This document shows, one piece after another, positions 23,437 through 36,858 of a stretch of 64,000 nucleotides of DNA. A program made the translations under genes and the position numbers. This DNA is from Rotaria socialis (Eukaryota > Rotifera > Eurotatoria > Philodinida > Philodinidae), in the NCBI GenBank assembly GCA_905331475.1, contig CAJNYU010003848.1, positions 1 to 64,000 of the forward strand, in the 5' to 3' direction. The stretch's first letter is position 1. Every line of letters starts with the position of its first letter. Under the pieces are notes generated by a model, which made no database searches, had not been told where the DNA came from, and saw nothing but the letters and a program-made list of their open reading frames with translations.

Positions 23437-26400
23437 ATGGCAGCAAAAGTAAGCAGAAGAGGAAATGAATACAATAATGCAATGTGTGGGTTTTTACTCC
23501 ATTTAGAATAACTTACAGACAAGTAAAATTTTTGATATGGAAAGTTATAAACGGACGTTACTATTTCAAAAGATAAGTCCAAAAACAACGAAACAGTCAT
23601 TAGAAAATTTTTTGTCGGAATATCCATTTGAACAATGTTCAGTGCCAACCAATGAAGAAGGTAAGAATATTAATGTGAATTTGTATCCATAGAAAAATTT
23701 TATCAGTCTACGCTATTCCATTCCGAATGAATAGAAAAAAATTGTACACGGTTTTTTCAGGTCACAACAAATTTCATGCAATAGTAAAGTTCGAGGATGA
23801 ATCAAGTATTACTCTTCTCATGTCGAAAAGACCACTTATAATCGATGGAAAAGAAGTTTTTATTCATCGACATGTTCCTGATCAAAAATCGTCGAGAGAT
23901 AACCGAGATGTTCAAGTTATAACGGTGTCGAGTACTACGAACCAATCAATGCAAAAATCTCAATTGCAAAGATATTTTCGTAAATATGGCGAAATGGATC
24001 ATATTGATTGTGTAAATGATAATAATAGTGTGTATGTAATTCATTTTAAAGAGTAAGTTCAATCTGTCAGAAATATAATTTAAACTATTGAATTTTTCGT
24101 TCGATCTAGTTATGATTCGGTTGATAGAGCTTTGCTAAATCAACCACACGAAATAAACGGTATTCTAGTTGACATCAGAAAAGGTGACCAACATTTATCG
24201 ACGGTTAACCCGGATTCAGAGAAATCTCTTCCAAACCCAAACAATTATAAGGAAATTGTACCACCAAAGAAGTCTAATTTAAAAGTTACAATCGGTATGC
24301 TTCCACATTATACACACCTAAAATTCTAATAGCTGAGTCTATTTTATTTTCAATAATAGATCCTAAAATATCCAGTCTTTATTTGCCAGAACGGATATAT
24401 TGTGTTCATATAAAAAATTTGCCAATAAATATTGATGCCGAAAGATTATCGGTTGAATTGAATTGGCCCGTATATGATATTCTTATGGGATCACCGACTG
24501 ACGATGATCAATCGCCATCAATGGAATGTTGGTTAAAAAGTCCAGACGATCAAGAAAAAATTGATGAATTTATACGAAATTCAAAACAACGAACGATCAA
24601 TCGATCGATTATTCAATGCGAAAAAGAGGAAGATCAGCTGGAATTGTGTAGATTTTTTCGAACCGGCAAATGTGACAAACGCGACGATATTTGTAACTGG
24701 GTACATATAAAATGTACGGCGAATCGTACATGTTCAAGAGATTGTCCGTATGGTCATGAGAAAGGAGAGAAAACGGAATACTCAACTGTAAACAGTAAGT
24801 TGAACTTCTCAATCAAGTATAGAAGTAAGAAGTATATAGGGGAACATTAGTTTCTTGATCAAAACAAGACTACGATATTCATTCTATTCATAATATGATT
24901 TTCTGTAAGCTCGCCTCATACGAAAACATTGATTTTTATCATGTTCATCTTTCACAATGAAGAGCGACCTATGATTCCTTGTAATCTTCATTAGTTATGA
25001 TAGTTTAGAGTTCGAATAAAATCTGTAGTTAATGTTTTGAATTAAAAATACGACATTGACGAACGACTTCCACTTGAAAAGATTCGAGACGTATAAAATA
25101 AAATTACAGATATTGTGATTGTACAAGAACGAAAATTCATGTACCTTTCTTCATTTTTTAAAGAGACAACAATGTCCTATCGAATCAAAATTAGTGGTTT
25201 CGAAAAGAAACCAACACGAAAAAGTTTGGCTGAATTGTTGCATCAACAGGAAAAATCTTGTTATGTTAATGAAAATCAAAATAAAGTTGGTTACATCATT
25301 TATGTAATAACATTCAAATATGCAAAACATCTTATGAAAAAATGGCATGATAAATCTATTGATGGTCAGAAACTAAAATGTCAATTAGAAATAAATCAAC
25401 CATCGAATATGCATAGTGCTCTGTCAAGATCGAAACAGTCACTTAGCGGCAGCAATAGTGAACTCAATACTCGTTGGCGTAGGACCGATCGTTCAAGCAT
25501 TAGTAGCAGTACACAACACAGTCGAGAATCATCTGTGTCAAGAGATGAAGATCGTTCTGAAATACGAGTACTTAATGATGAATGCGTCGGTCACGAAGGT
25601 CGACTTTATGCTCAAGCTTTTAACGGTATTGGGAAATCACTGGAAAAGCTTTCTATGCGAACAAAACGTTCAACAGAAAATATTGCATCAGCACTGGATT
25701 CGACAAGTTCGTTTGTTTTAAACTAGCGTAAGATTTCATTGTTACGAAAATTAGTACTTGATATTTTAGGAAGTCTACCGAGTGGTATACCATCTGATGA
25801 ATGGGAAACCATTCAACGAGCATCTGGTACTGGTAAAAGAGCGTCATTCATTCGTAGGAAATCAGACCGAAGAACGTCGGCAGTTATAAAAGTCTATAAA
25901 AATGAACCGACAGGCGATTGCTATCGAGAATTAACTGCACTCAAAATGTTGAAAGGTATGAAGAACTGTGATTTAGCATATCACAGAAGCAAGATCTATT
26001 GAAGCAATAGGTTTTCTTCGATTTTATTACAGGAGTGCCAGGTGTTGCTCAATTGATTGAACCAGAACAGCAATCAAACAACTTTGGAAAAAAAGCTGGC
26101 GGGGAAGATGATTTATGGATTATTATGCAGCGAGCATCGACACATTCATTAAAGACATTTATGGATCAAAAAAGAGAAAAATATAAAACCGATATTGAAG
26201 TATCAAGTGCTATAAAATTTGTTCAACATTTAATAGGCATTGTCAAGCAAGTTCATTCTCGAGGTATACTACATCAAAATCTCGAACCTGAAAATATCGT
26301 AATTGAGTATGAATCAAAAAATCCGTCAATTGATGAAGCCAATTTGACATTGCTAAATTTTACTCAAGCTTATATAAAATCACATCAATCAACTCACATC

Positions 26401-27374
26401 AATCAGGAAAACGCAACTCGGTGGTATCAACCACCAGAAGCAAATGCTCAATCGTTCAAATATAGTGCAACAAATGATGCATCGGCTATCGTTGCTATTC
26501 TTCTCTGGTTATTGACGGATGTGATTCCTCAACATCGTGAAAAAATACTTCCTCATCTGAAACCTGAAGTACATGACAAACTCGATCGAAAATTTTCAAA
26601 TGTTGCCAACATTGCAAGTATGTAACAGTATAATTAATTAGGCTTCATAGTTTTTTTTATCTTGAAATTAATTACGAAACAAAAAACTCCATTTATAGCC
26701 CTTCTCCTATTCAATTTTATCCGAAAAAAGTAACGTTTTTCTTTTATTTGTATCCAGATGGCAACCAATTGAAAACTTATTTGATTGATACATTCAATCG
26801 TGCTTTTGGTTTTCCTGAATACGAACCATGGACAATCGAAGATTTAGAATGTCGAATTAAATGCATTTCACAATTATTTACACCGAGCCATTCAAATCTG
26901 AATGCAGTTGGCGACATTTTCCGAAATCTAATTCCATTGACAACATCGTTTAAGATGATACCAACAAACGATCATCCAGCTGCTATTCAAAATGCAGCCA
27001 ATGCATTTACTCAAGTTAAACAGGAATTCTTGAATTCCAATTCTGATCAATATTCATGGTTCGATGGAAATTGTACATGGTTGAATACTGCACAACATCC
27101 AATGAACGAATACCGACATGATGATATTCTCACATATTATTGGCGTAATCAAAATTATTCTATTATAATTATATGTTTGGCAAGTATCAATGATGAAGGC
27201 CGAGTTATAACACTATCAATCGGTAGTACTGTTCATGGTAAAATGATTCGAATTCCACTTGGACAGTATTCCGTTGCTCAAGATTATCTAACAAAATTAC
27301 AAGAAAATTTCAGCACAGAACTCAAAAATCTTCTCCTATCAATCTATAATGAACAGATGCCAGTACAAAAATAA
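23437..27374 (+). CDS. Multi-RRM, tandem CCCH zinc-finger, pseudokinase protein
   Basis: Nine exons: 23437-23448, 23519-23660, 23761-24052, 24110-24294, 24360-24794, 25110-25706, 25770-25955, 26033-26617 and 26758-27374. All phases fit, giving 1016 aa. RRM-like folds lie at about 12-90, 102-175 and 220-300. Two CCCH fingers lie at about 307-342 (C-x7-C-x6-C-x3-H, C-x5-C-x3-C-x3-H). A fourth RRM is at about 376-450, then a Ser-rich linker. A kinase fold runs from about 555 to 810. The beta-3 lysine (A-V-I-K) and P-E-N remain, but HRD is H-Q-N near 695 and DFG is L-N-F near 724, so it should be catalytically dead. A 200-residue C-terminal region follows. The order suggests RNA binding with a scaffold or nucleotide-sensing module, distantly like PAN3 (CCCH plus pseudokinase), but the RRMs and sequence differ. 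ATG 23437 directly follows an AG with a T-rich tract; ATG 23537 is an alternative start. Confidence 0.82.
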
Positions 27375-28002
27375 GGGCAAGATCTGAATAAGTGACTTGC
27401 CTGTACTCGCATCTGGAAATCTAAACAAGATTTTATTACTTTATATTTCTAAATTTTAAGAATCTAAAATCTCATAAAAAAAATTTTTATAACGTTGTAA
27501 TCACCTTCTAATAAACAAGAGAATAATAAAGAAGAATTTAATTACCAACTAACACAGACTCTAGTTACAACGCTTCAGCAATAATCAGAGACAGAACATC
27601 TGCTAATATCACTGTTTGCCAAGGCACAGCGTTGTTGAGGGCATGAATGATCAGCAATGCAGATGAATGAGCATATACAAAATATGATAACTTCAGGAAC
27701 AAACTTCAAATGTGTCAATCCAATTATCTACTCACGAGATGCAGGGGGAATAACTAGAACGTCACAAAGATAAATGAAACATGGGAAAATGCATGTCATA
27801 GTATTAGTGTATCGAAAGAAAGTCAGAATAATTTACTAATTTATTAAAGTTTATATTATTTTATTAGAAATCTTCGCTCCTGATAAATCAGTCTAATTAG
27901 TTCTAATTTAATTTTAGCTAAAGAGTTTAAGATAACTGTGTAATTAAAGTGAACCAAGATAACATGTTCGACTTGGTCCTTTTACATATCAAATTAAATG
28001 TT
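27375..28002. other. Spacer between convergent genes
   Basis: Holds the 3' ends of the RRM/pseudokinase gene (plus) and the hydroxyacid oxidase (minus). AATAAA-like signals occur near 27,510 and 27,525. Nothing else is visible. Confidence 0.6.
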
Positions 28003-29761
28003 TTACGTGTGTTTATAAAGAATATCTTTATTAATTTGATCAATTGATGTTACTCCACAGCAAGCCATGTCATCGGTTAATTCCTGCTTCAACATATTTA
28101 ATACTGTTTTAACTCCATCAGATCCACCACAAGCTAATCCAAATAAAACAGGCCGACCAATAAAAACAGCTCGTGCACCTAATGCTAATGCTTTTAGCAC
28201 GTCTGTTCCACTACGAATACCCGTATCAACAAATACTAAAAGCAAGACAAGTAATGAAAATCTGGATTATATCAACACTTTCGTCCGATACAACATCAAA
28301 TTGAAATTAGTCAACAAAAATAAATGATTCCTATGATATAAATTTCAGAGAGCAAGTTTCCTAAATTATGGATGTAGTTAAATATTAAGTCAAATAAATC
28401 GATTTTTAAATTCAAGAGAAATTAAATTTTATTTCCGAGTAGATTTTAACTCTTAACATGTGTCGAAATCTTAATTAAAACTTACCTTCTACACGTCCAT
28501 TAACAACATTAACAATATCTTCCAAACATTCAATAGCTGGAGGTGCTGTGTCAACTTGCCGTCCACCATGATTACTAAAAGAACGGATTTTCAATGCTTT
28601 AAAATGATGTTTAAACCTACCTAACAACAATTCCGTTGGCTCCGTGTTTAATTGCTAATTGTGCATCAATTGGTGAAAGTATTCCTTTGCAAATAATTGG
28701 TAATTGTGTTAACTTTTTTATTAAATCAATATGTGCCCAGGTTACCGAACCGCTCACACCGCTAGTTGGCTTGTTAATAACATCATTTAAATTCATGTTA
28801 GGCATGCACATACATTTTGTTAAGTCGTGATCGACAGTTTTTGATGCTTCATCAAATATTGGTACAACAGTCTTTCGAACACGATCCGTTGGATGATCAC
28901 ATGTAGCCACAATGGCTCGATATCCTTTTATCTCAGCTTCTGACACGATTTTTTCTAAAAATTCTGATGGCGTTGTTAAATAAACGTGTAAAAATTTTGG
29001 GCCTAAACTTTTTTGCAATGAAAAAATCTAATATTCAATAAGAATTAAAAATGAATAATTAACCTGCACTTTTTAAAACTTCTTGTTCTGGCATATTTGA
29101 ATACAACCAATTATAAGTATAAATGCAATCAGCTTCAGTCGCACCACGAGCTGTTGCTACTTCACCGTCATTGTGAGCAAGACAATGAAAAGCCGAAGGT
29201 GCTATTATAATGGGCGATTCATATGTAGATCTATAATATCGTTGAAAAATCAATTTCTATTCTTGTTTAACAACTAGCTATCTGGAATTTATTTTCATTC
29301 GAACCATTTCTTACCCAAAAATAGTTGTTTTTATCGAAACATTAGTAACATGCATTAACACTCGTGGGATAATTTTTAATTGTTTATTGTAATAATCTCT
29401 GGATGCTTGAAATGTATGTCCTTGACCAGCTTTATAATCATAGTAATAGAAACGGTGAGGTTTCATCAATTGTTTAGCTAATGCTTCAAACTCAAATAAT
29501 GTTTTACATTTTAAGTAGGCTTCCTTCTAATTGTATGAACAAAAATAATAAATAATAATCTAAATAAATACACAAACAATCAATTTACTTGTTCTTTCTC
29601 GAGTTTTTTCTTCTTTTGTTGCAGACAACGACGAATAACTACAAAACTTGCCACTGTTGTTACAAGTAAGCATACGTAGAATTGTTTTTCTAGAAACTTA
29701 AAAATTAAATCTAATTTTTCTACAACAAATGTTTTCTAATAAACTTACGTGGAATGGGCAT
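28003..29761 (-). CDS. FMN-dependent 2-hydroxyacid oxidase (glycolate/lactate oxidase family)
   Basis: Seven exons, minus strand: 29761-29749, 29689-29589, 29526-29315, 29230-29064, 29002-28621, 28574-28486 and 28235-28003. Phases fit (398 aa, near the family's 350-400). The family oxidises 2-hydroxyacids to 2-oxoacids, passing electrons from FMN to oxygen. Landmarks: Tyr in Y-Y-D-Y-K-A-G-Q-G, the N-terminal barrel strand S-P-I-I-I-A-P-S-A-F, I-C-K-G-I-L with the FMN-binding Lys, the catalytic His in S-N-H-G-G-R-Q-V-D (about His294), and D-T-G-I-R-S-G-T-D-V-L-K-A-L-A-L-G-A. Residues 8-26 form a hydrophobic helix with basic residues after it, so the enzyme may be membrane-anchored, unlike peroxisomal HAO. 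The C-terminus (Y-K-H-T) is not a typical PTS1. Substrate among glycolate, lactate and longer acids is not decided. TTTTAG lies just before the ATG. Confidence 0.88.
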
Positions 29762-30961
29762 TGCCTAAAATTTTACTCTATTGTAGGTCGTATTGATTCG
29801 ATGCTTAAATCTTTAAATGAAATAAAAACTTATGGGTCATCATCAGAAAAGTGGATTTTTCAGAATAATTCAAAAAACATCGTTCAACGTATTTTATGTG
29901 AAAATCATGGATAAGGTAATGCTTTCGTTTTTTACACTCAATTTTCTGAACAGCTGATTTTTGGGAGTCCCCTACTAATTTGGAACTATATCTCATTTTA
30001 AGATTTTTATAATTACTTAATATGGAAAAGAATCTAAAACAACAGTAAATGTGAAAAATATGATGAGTATAAGTGTATTCATCAATATGACCTTGCACCG
30101 TATAAGATAAAATACAAAATTACAAGGCATTTAAAGCGTAGAATAAAAAATTTCGAAAGAGCAACATCATTCCTTATCATGTGTGAGAGAAAAAAGTAAT
30201 CTTTAAGTGTGAGTGCAATGTTCATCCAAGACTAAACACAAATGTTTCTACCACGATTATTATCAGATTGGTATACACGAAATTAATTGCTAGGTCATGG
30301 GTGACTTTGTAGTACAGTTTAAGCAGTGATTACGATGGCGCTTTCTTCCAATAGTATCTTATTTACCGCACTTCTGCCTGTATGCAGTGATACCCATAAA
30401 GGTGTGACTGGGGGGAGAACGAAAAATATATTTTCAAACACACTCGAGTTTTTGCTTGTTAGAAAACATAATAACAGCGCACTATTACGCAGCCTTGAAT
30501 CGATCAGTCAATTTATAGCAAGTGGTGGTAGGTTCTTCACAAATCAATATTGAGAAGTCACATTATAGTTGTATCGATCTATTTAGCTTACCTGCGCCAA
30601 AACATTCGCTTTAAGAGCGATATACGACATTCAATTTAGGATGCAGTGTTTTAAAAAAATTGCATAATATTTGTATGTAACTTATTTTAAAGCTATATCA
30701 CTTCTCGCACCCTTTTTTAGCGAAAGATTTATACCAGGTATTGAAGATCTGGGGTTAATTATTCCTCAAAACATTTATACAATACGATGGAAGGACGATT
30801 AACACACTAAGCTGTAAATGTGACTATACAAGGAAGACGAGTTACTCCTGTATCGTATATTCAATCGCACTCGAACACCGTCAAGTGAAACCATCATTCC
30901 TATTATGAGATTGATTGCGTACACATTTTTATCCATATTAGAACAAAGAAGTCAGTGAGAA
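29762..30961. other. Intergenic spacer
   Basis: Separates two minus-strand genes. AT-rich, with no supported gene or repeat. It should contain the promoter of the hydroxyacid oxidase gene next to 29,761 and the 3' UTR of ART-TPR gene 1 next to 30,961. Confidence 0.55.
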
Positions 30962-33042
30962 CTATTTTATTTTTGATAACATATGTTTGATACTTTGTTC
31001 AAGTTGAATTAATTTAGGATGCGCGGAAGGTAAAGAATGTCGATAGATATCTTCTGCTAGCTTAAAATAATGAAGTGCTTGTCGATAGTCATTCTTATCC
31101 TCATAGACAATTCCAATATTGTTTAGTGTTATGGCAATGTTAGCATGTTGAGAAGGAAGAGTTTTTTTGTTAATTTCAAGCGAAAGATTATATTTTTGTA
31201 AGGCTTCATCGTGATGGCCGAGACATAGATGAATATTAGCCATACTTCCATAGAGTGCAGCTAAATCGGCATGATCAACAGGAAGATGCTTCCGTAGAAT
31301 ATTCAATGCTCTCTCGACGCATTCTAATGCTTTTGTATATTGCTTTTCGTTTCGATAAACATTACTCATATTATTGAGACATATACCTATGCAAGGATGG
31401 TCTTCACCATAAACTCTTTTCCAAATCGCTAGTGCCTTCTCATACGAGTCCAATGCACGGATATAATCACCGTTCCGCTGATGTACGATGGCGATACTGT
31501 TATGAGAAACAGCGATATTTGGATCATTTGGTTTCAATATTCGCAAGAAGATCTCAAGTGATTTATTATACCATATCAAACTTGCTCCAAAATCACCTTT
31601 TTCATTTGCTACGAGACCTAACGCGTGGTAACCATGTGCCAAATTTGAATCGTCATAAGAGAATTGTTCGAGAAAAAAACGATAATATTTTTCCGCATCA
31701 TCCAATTTACCCATCTTGCGAAGGACGTGACCAAAAACTAGAGTATTGGTTTGTTCGGTACCTAATTCATTTTGCATGTGTTGAACAACTGTTTGCAGCT
31801 GATGATCATTGTCAGAACATAAGATCATTCGAATAATCCAAATTCCTTCGCTATCACATTGAATGTTATCAAGTCGAAAGATTGATCCAACCGTGAAAAG
31901 TACTTCTTCTTCTTCTGGAAAACAACTCAGTGAAATGATTTTACTAAATGCTTTGATATTTTTCAAGCGAGGATCAGCATCTATTTCAAAGAAGACTTTT
32001 TCCATATCATCTGTCAAATTAGTAGAATAGAGAAACGCTCGAGCCTTCTGTCGATTAAGACTCGTCGAAATAAATGAATTCATTGATATAAATTCTCCGA
32101 TGGAATTTTTCAATATTTCGAGTTCATCTTTTGACATTTGTTGTGCTCGATAGGCTCGAATCGGCGATAAACATTTATTCCTTTCTAATTGTTGTCCAAT
32201 ATCTCGAATGAAAAATCTTAATAAAAACAATATATCAATATTTTGTACTCGTAGTGCTTTATTCAATAATCGATAGATAAAACATTCGCGTGTGTACCAC
32301 CATAACGCTCGTTGAGATGAATATTGCTTATCGAATTCTTCGACGATACTTAATTCAACTGGACTGTTTTTATAATGTTCTTTGCAAACATTGGTAAAAT
32401 CATGTTTATCATTGGTTGTTGGTACCATTCGAATAAGACAATCAATTAACAATTGTGAATGAATGAATTGACCATTTAATCCCGTAGATGATTGTTCGTA
32501 ATTTTGAGTTTTTGGTTTAAAAACATTGATTACTAAAGATTCATCAATTCTAGTATATTGCCGTTGCGTTTGATGTGATTGAATGAGATGAATAAGTTGA
32601 TCTAATTGAGCGACAACACCTTTCACCTTAAAAGCAAAAACAAAAATTTCATTTTGAACTCTAAATCATGATCTTTTCTTGTAAAAAAGAATAGAAACTC
32701 AAATATAATTACTTTAGAAAAATGTTGAGCCCATTTTTCATTGGCTTGCTTATCCATACAATATACATAAATAGATACGATTTTTCGAAGGTACGCAATT
32801 TGAGGAACTATTGCTTGACCGAGTTGTCCACTGACAATCATAACAATTCGATCATCATCGGACAGATGATCAATATAGTCTAAGCATCGTTCCTCATCGT
32901 CAAAGGTCAATAAACGATGAATCGATCCTCGCAGTATTTGTTGAGCATGAAAATTTTCTTCTGATTTATTTACTGACTTGTCCAACCAAATCAAACAATA
33001 TGTTTCTAGATTTTCATCTTTTTCTGTCGAATCTACTAGCAT
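30962..33042 (-). CDS. ADP-ribosyltransferase (R-S-E type) with C-terminal TPRs, copy 1
   Basis: Exons are 33042-32713 and 32626-30962, split by an 86-bp phase-0 intron (664 aa). The N-terminal 110 residues form a small domain (N-L-E-T-Y-C-L-I-W-L-D) shared with the copy at 59.2 kb. The ART domain spans about 150-380. R-S-E landmarks are Arg270 in A-Y-R-A-Q, S-F-I-S-T-S (294-299) and E-E-E-E (348-351), as in arginine-specific mono-ADP-ribosyltransferases. About six 42-residue TPRs (kinesin-light-chain style) follow from about 400 to the end, giving a protein-interaction surface. There is no signal peptide, so a cytosolic role modifying TPR-bound partners is inferred. This architecture is expanded in bdelloids. 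I chose ATG 33042; an in-frame codon at 33156 would add 38 poorly conserved residues. Confidence 0.88.
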
Positions 33043-34877
33043 TTTTGTACTTATTGTTTTGTTTTTAATGATACAGCAGTCGTGGCATTGACATTGTTTT
33101 CGTATGTTGTCTTTATTGCTATGTCGAAAAAATATTCTGATAAGAAAGAAAAACATCCACGTTTTACGTGATTACGTTTGGATTTTACCAATGATTTTTA
33201 TTCGATATTACCAAGGTCGCTCTGTCAGCCAGGTAAACTACCTTGAACTTCAGTCTGAAAAGGAAAGAAAAGAAAAACATCAATACTGCAGTTGCTTGCT
33301 GTTCATGTTACATAGAAAATTGTTTTTTTTGCACATTACTCACTCCGAGAATAGAGTCAAATTGAGAATTCATCAACGAGAAAACCATAGTTTGGATTTC
33401 ACGGATATATTTTAACCGAGCTACAACAATTTGCCAATAAAAATCCAAACAAAACTTACAAAGCCTGACTACTACGAATTTATAATATATCGTTGGAAAC
33501 TGTAAAATAGTTTATTTAGAATTTTAATCATGTCGAAAAATGTTTACATTTGTCATTACTCTTTTTCAAATCCAATACATTCATTTTACTCTTCGTTCAT
33601 CAACCTTCGCAATCTGAAGGCAAGCGAACTATTGCGAAAGTATCATTTCAATGAATTGAAATTCGCAATATTTATATTAGATAGAATTCATAAGAATTTC
33701 CTTCATTGTGTGTACATGCATGAATACTCCGATGTTTAGTCATGCATCAGTCGAGTTTTCCTTTCCATTCATTTATGTTGGAATTTTCCCTTTTCGTCCT
33801 GTTCTTCTTTCTACAGTATGGTTTTATCCATACTATTACCCTATAAATTGCGGATGTCGTATCAAATAATGTTTAGTTATCGTTCTCCGCTTCGTTTTGT
33901 TATCAATGTGCATCTTATATATGTTTCGATGCCTGTTCGTTAATATTTAAGAGACCGAGAGTTCCAAAAACTTCGATTCATTGCCCTATTGACTATATTT
34001 TCTTGAAGCATATGCGAGAGATTCACAAAATTTTTAATTGACGAAGAATTATTTACATGTGAGCTCTTTTGCAAAGCTAAAGTTGTCTGATCCGTGAACT
34101 ATCAAGGTAGAACGTGATTATAATTCAAGATCAAGTTCAGTAAAGGCGAATAAAACTCATTCATTATGATTTTCTATGATTAAACAGAGTCTGTTGAAAA
34201 CTCGGTAACAACGTATGAGTTGATTAAAAATGGGTCTGGAATCAACCAATCAGCGATATTTCTTTATAGCGAAAAGCCTATGACAGATATACTTTCTATA
34301 TTGACAACAGATCCGAAGCTGCTCAACCAGCCACTCTCTTTGACAATCATAACTATTCGGTAGGTGCACTGTGGGTAAAATTTTCGACCGTAGCTTTTTC
34401 TTTCTTTCCATGTGACTCATTTAAGTGTTTTCTCTTCATTGGAGAAAAAAAGAAAAACGAAACGGAAGAAAAAAACACACGTCAAAGAGAATCTTACTTA
34501 GTAGCAAAACGACTTTAATTACAATATACTTTCTATTCGTGTATAAGCTATTCTTGTTTCATTCAAGTTTATTGCGGAAGTAAGTGTAATGATGAGAAAG
34601 TGATTCAGCGACACTCATCTTCTCGAATTTGTGTTGAATAAATCATGAAAAAATACTAGTATAAACATTGCCATTAATACATTACTCTATGATGTTTACT
34701 TTTATTTCCTTTGAATGTTGTTAAGACGGGAAGAATCGAACTAACCGATGGTTCTAGTTTGTAATAGACACATAAGTCGCAGATGACTTGGAGAAAATAT
34801 TTCGAATATGAATTGAAAGATATTAATGCATTCTATTTTTTTGTCAATTGATTTTTTTATTTTAGATTGTCGAAATA
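33043..34877. other. Spacer between divergent genes
   Basis: Between ART-TPR gene 1 (minus) and the F-box gene (plus). AT-rich, no supported gene. It ends in a T-rich AG shortly before the F-box start. No regulatory motif could be assigned. Confidence 0.55.
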
Positions 34878-36858
34878 ATGAGCTTATCAACAGTCATACA
34901 TAAGGAAAACTCAGGTGTTGAAATAAAACGAACATCATCTGCACAACGAGATGAAGAAAATATCATTCGGAAGCGACTGAGAATTGTAAGTGAAAACATT
35001 CTTTTTTTGGGCCATAGTATTGCCTACAACTGATTTTGCTTAGAATTCGATTGCAACTGTTGTGTCAAGTGTTAATAAAGATGATGTAGACCGTGGTCAT
35101 CAAATCAATACTCATATAGCAGCCAGGTAGTGATAATTTATTTCAGTTCATTTTTTCTTTGAATTGAAATTTATTTAGAAAACTTGAACTATTGCCAAAT
35201 GAAATATTATACTTAATCGTTTCTCATTTGCATGTATCTCATATTGTTCAGGCATTTCACGGACTCAACCAGAGATTCAATTCGATTGTTTTCCAGTCTA
35301 TTCGTAATTTTAAAATCTCAAATTATGTATCACGAGTTTGGCTACTTGATTATATGTCGCGTATCGCTGATGCAATTGTAAACATGTCTTTGGGAGTCGA
35401 TTCATTGTCCCATGCTTTTCCCTGCGAGAACTTCTATCGGAATCTTACTTCCATGGTTCTCAGACACGCGCGCTTCGCCGTAGAATTCAATGTCGAAAAC
35501 GATGGAGCCTTTGCAACTGCGGTTACATGTTTGAACACACTTACCCAATGTGGCCTAACGGCTGAATGTTTTCGACAATCAAATCTTCGTAACAATGGCA
35601 TTGTGCTAAAGAGCGATGATCAGGTACATTTGAACAAATATTTCGATTCATTTTTTTACTCAATGTTCTATAATTCACAGAGTTATACAATTTTAAGGGC
35701 TCAACCCTGTCTAGCCATCAAACGCCTAGGTATACTGCATTGTTCTGAACAGGATCTAGTAGATTTATGTGGTCTCGTGCCGAATTTAACGTCGTTGCGT
35801 GTTGGAGTCCTCGAAGGAAGTTCAAACGTTTCGTTTCAAAATGGTCTATTCGATGTCGTCTCTCGATTTGGATCGTTGACTCGATTACATCTAGGCACTA
35901 GTGCCATCGGTGGTATTCATATTGACGTTATCGAATGGTTGATCCGTTGTTATCAATCATCACTTGAACAAGTAACATTAGTTATTTCATCGGCTGATCC
36001 ATTTCTTGACGGCTATCATCTCCAGAAAATCCTTGAGCCATGCCAAAAGCTAAAAAAATTATCATTTAAATTTGAGTTTGATGAAGAAGACATTAGTGTT
36101 GACATAAATGATCTATGTCGACAATTTCAGAGCGAGTGGTGGCTCAATGCTCTTCGAGCACCGGTACTTATTCTTCGGGACCATAATGATCATGTCTTTA
36201 TTGGTTCCATTCCTCTTTATTTTCCGGTCAATATGATATTTCCGACGGATCTCAATCTGTGGCGACTGAATAAGGGGCAGTTGGATTCATCGATGCTTCG
36301 CTTCACTGATTTAAAATCGATTCATTTTTACAGCAATAATAAACAAGCGATAACGTTTGATCTTCTGCGATTCATCGATCGTGTTTTTCCTTCGTGTAAT
36401 CAAACACTCACTTTAAACTACTGGAAATTCGATTCACCACAAAAACTATTCACACAGGTTTGCTTGTCATATAGAGATCACGAAAACAAAAATTATTTGT
36501 TTATTTATAGTGGATCAACAGTACGCTCACAATACCTACTCTCAATAGGGTGGCGTTTCTCGATATGAAGACATATGCTTGTAATGGATTAGATGCTATG
36601 TCATTGATTTTGTGGCTTCTCGTGGTGCCCAATGTCAAAGTGTTGGATTTGGAATCGATGGAAAATGCCGATAAAGTGATATTGATAAAAACATTGGACC
36701 AATTGCTGTCAGAAAGCGATCGTGTGAAGTCAATTCTTGATCGTATTGAGAAGGTTCATATTTGGAAATCTCGACATGAAACTCAAACAAGATCAAAACG
36801 AAATTTATATCAGATAATTTCTAATATATTTTCTAATGCAAATCTTGGCAATCTTTAG
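34878..36858 (+). CDS. F-box protein with LRR-like C-terminal region
   Basis: Exons are 34878-34985, 35044-35126, 35179-36457 and 36511-36858, with matching phases (605 aa). Residues 1-63 are polar. The F-box lies at about 66-105: L-E-L-L-P-N-E-I-L-Y-L-I-V-S-H-L, then the F-x-x-L-N-x-R-F motif. F-boxes bind SKP1 and bring substrates to SCF ubiquitin ligases. The long C-terminal part has scattered L-x-x-L-x-L strands (for example L-T-S-L-R-V-G-V-L and L-T-R-L-H-L-G), suggesting irregular leucine-rich repeats for substrate binding. Reading through the last intron would end early at 36568; the 53-bp intron with acceptor TTTATTTATAG restores the frame. F-box/LRR genes of this kind are numerous in rotifers and other invertebrates. 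The substrate is unknown. Confidence 0.78.

Noticed and set aside
31432-31836. Plus-strand open frame opposite the ART-TPR gene
   Set aside because: It is an antisense shadow of the TPR region.
33040-33156. Longer N-terminus for ART-TPR copy 1
   Set aside because: The extra 38 residues have no counterpart in copy 2, whose conserved start aligns near ATG 33042.
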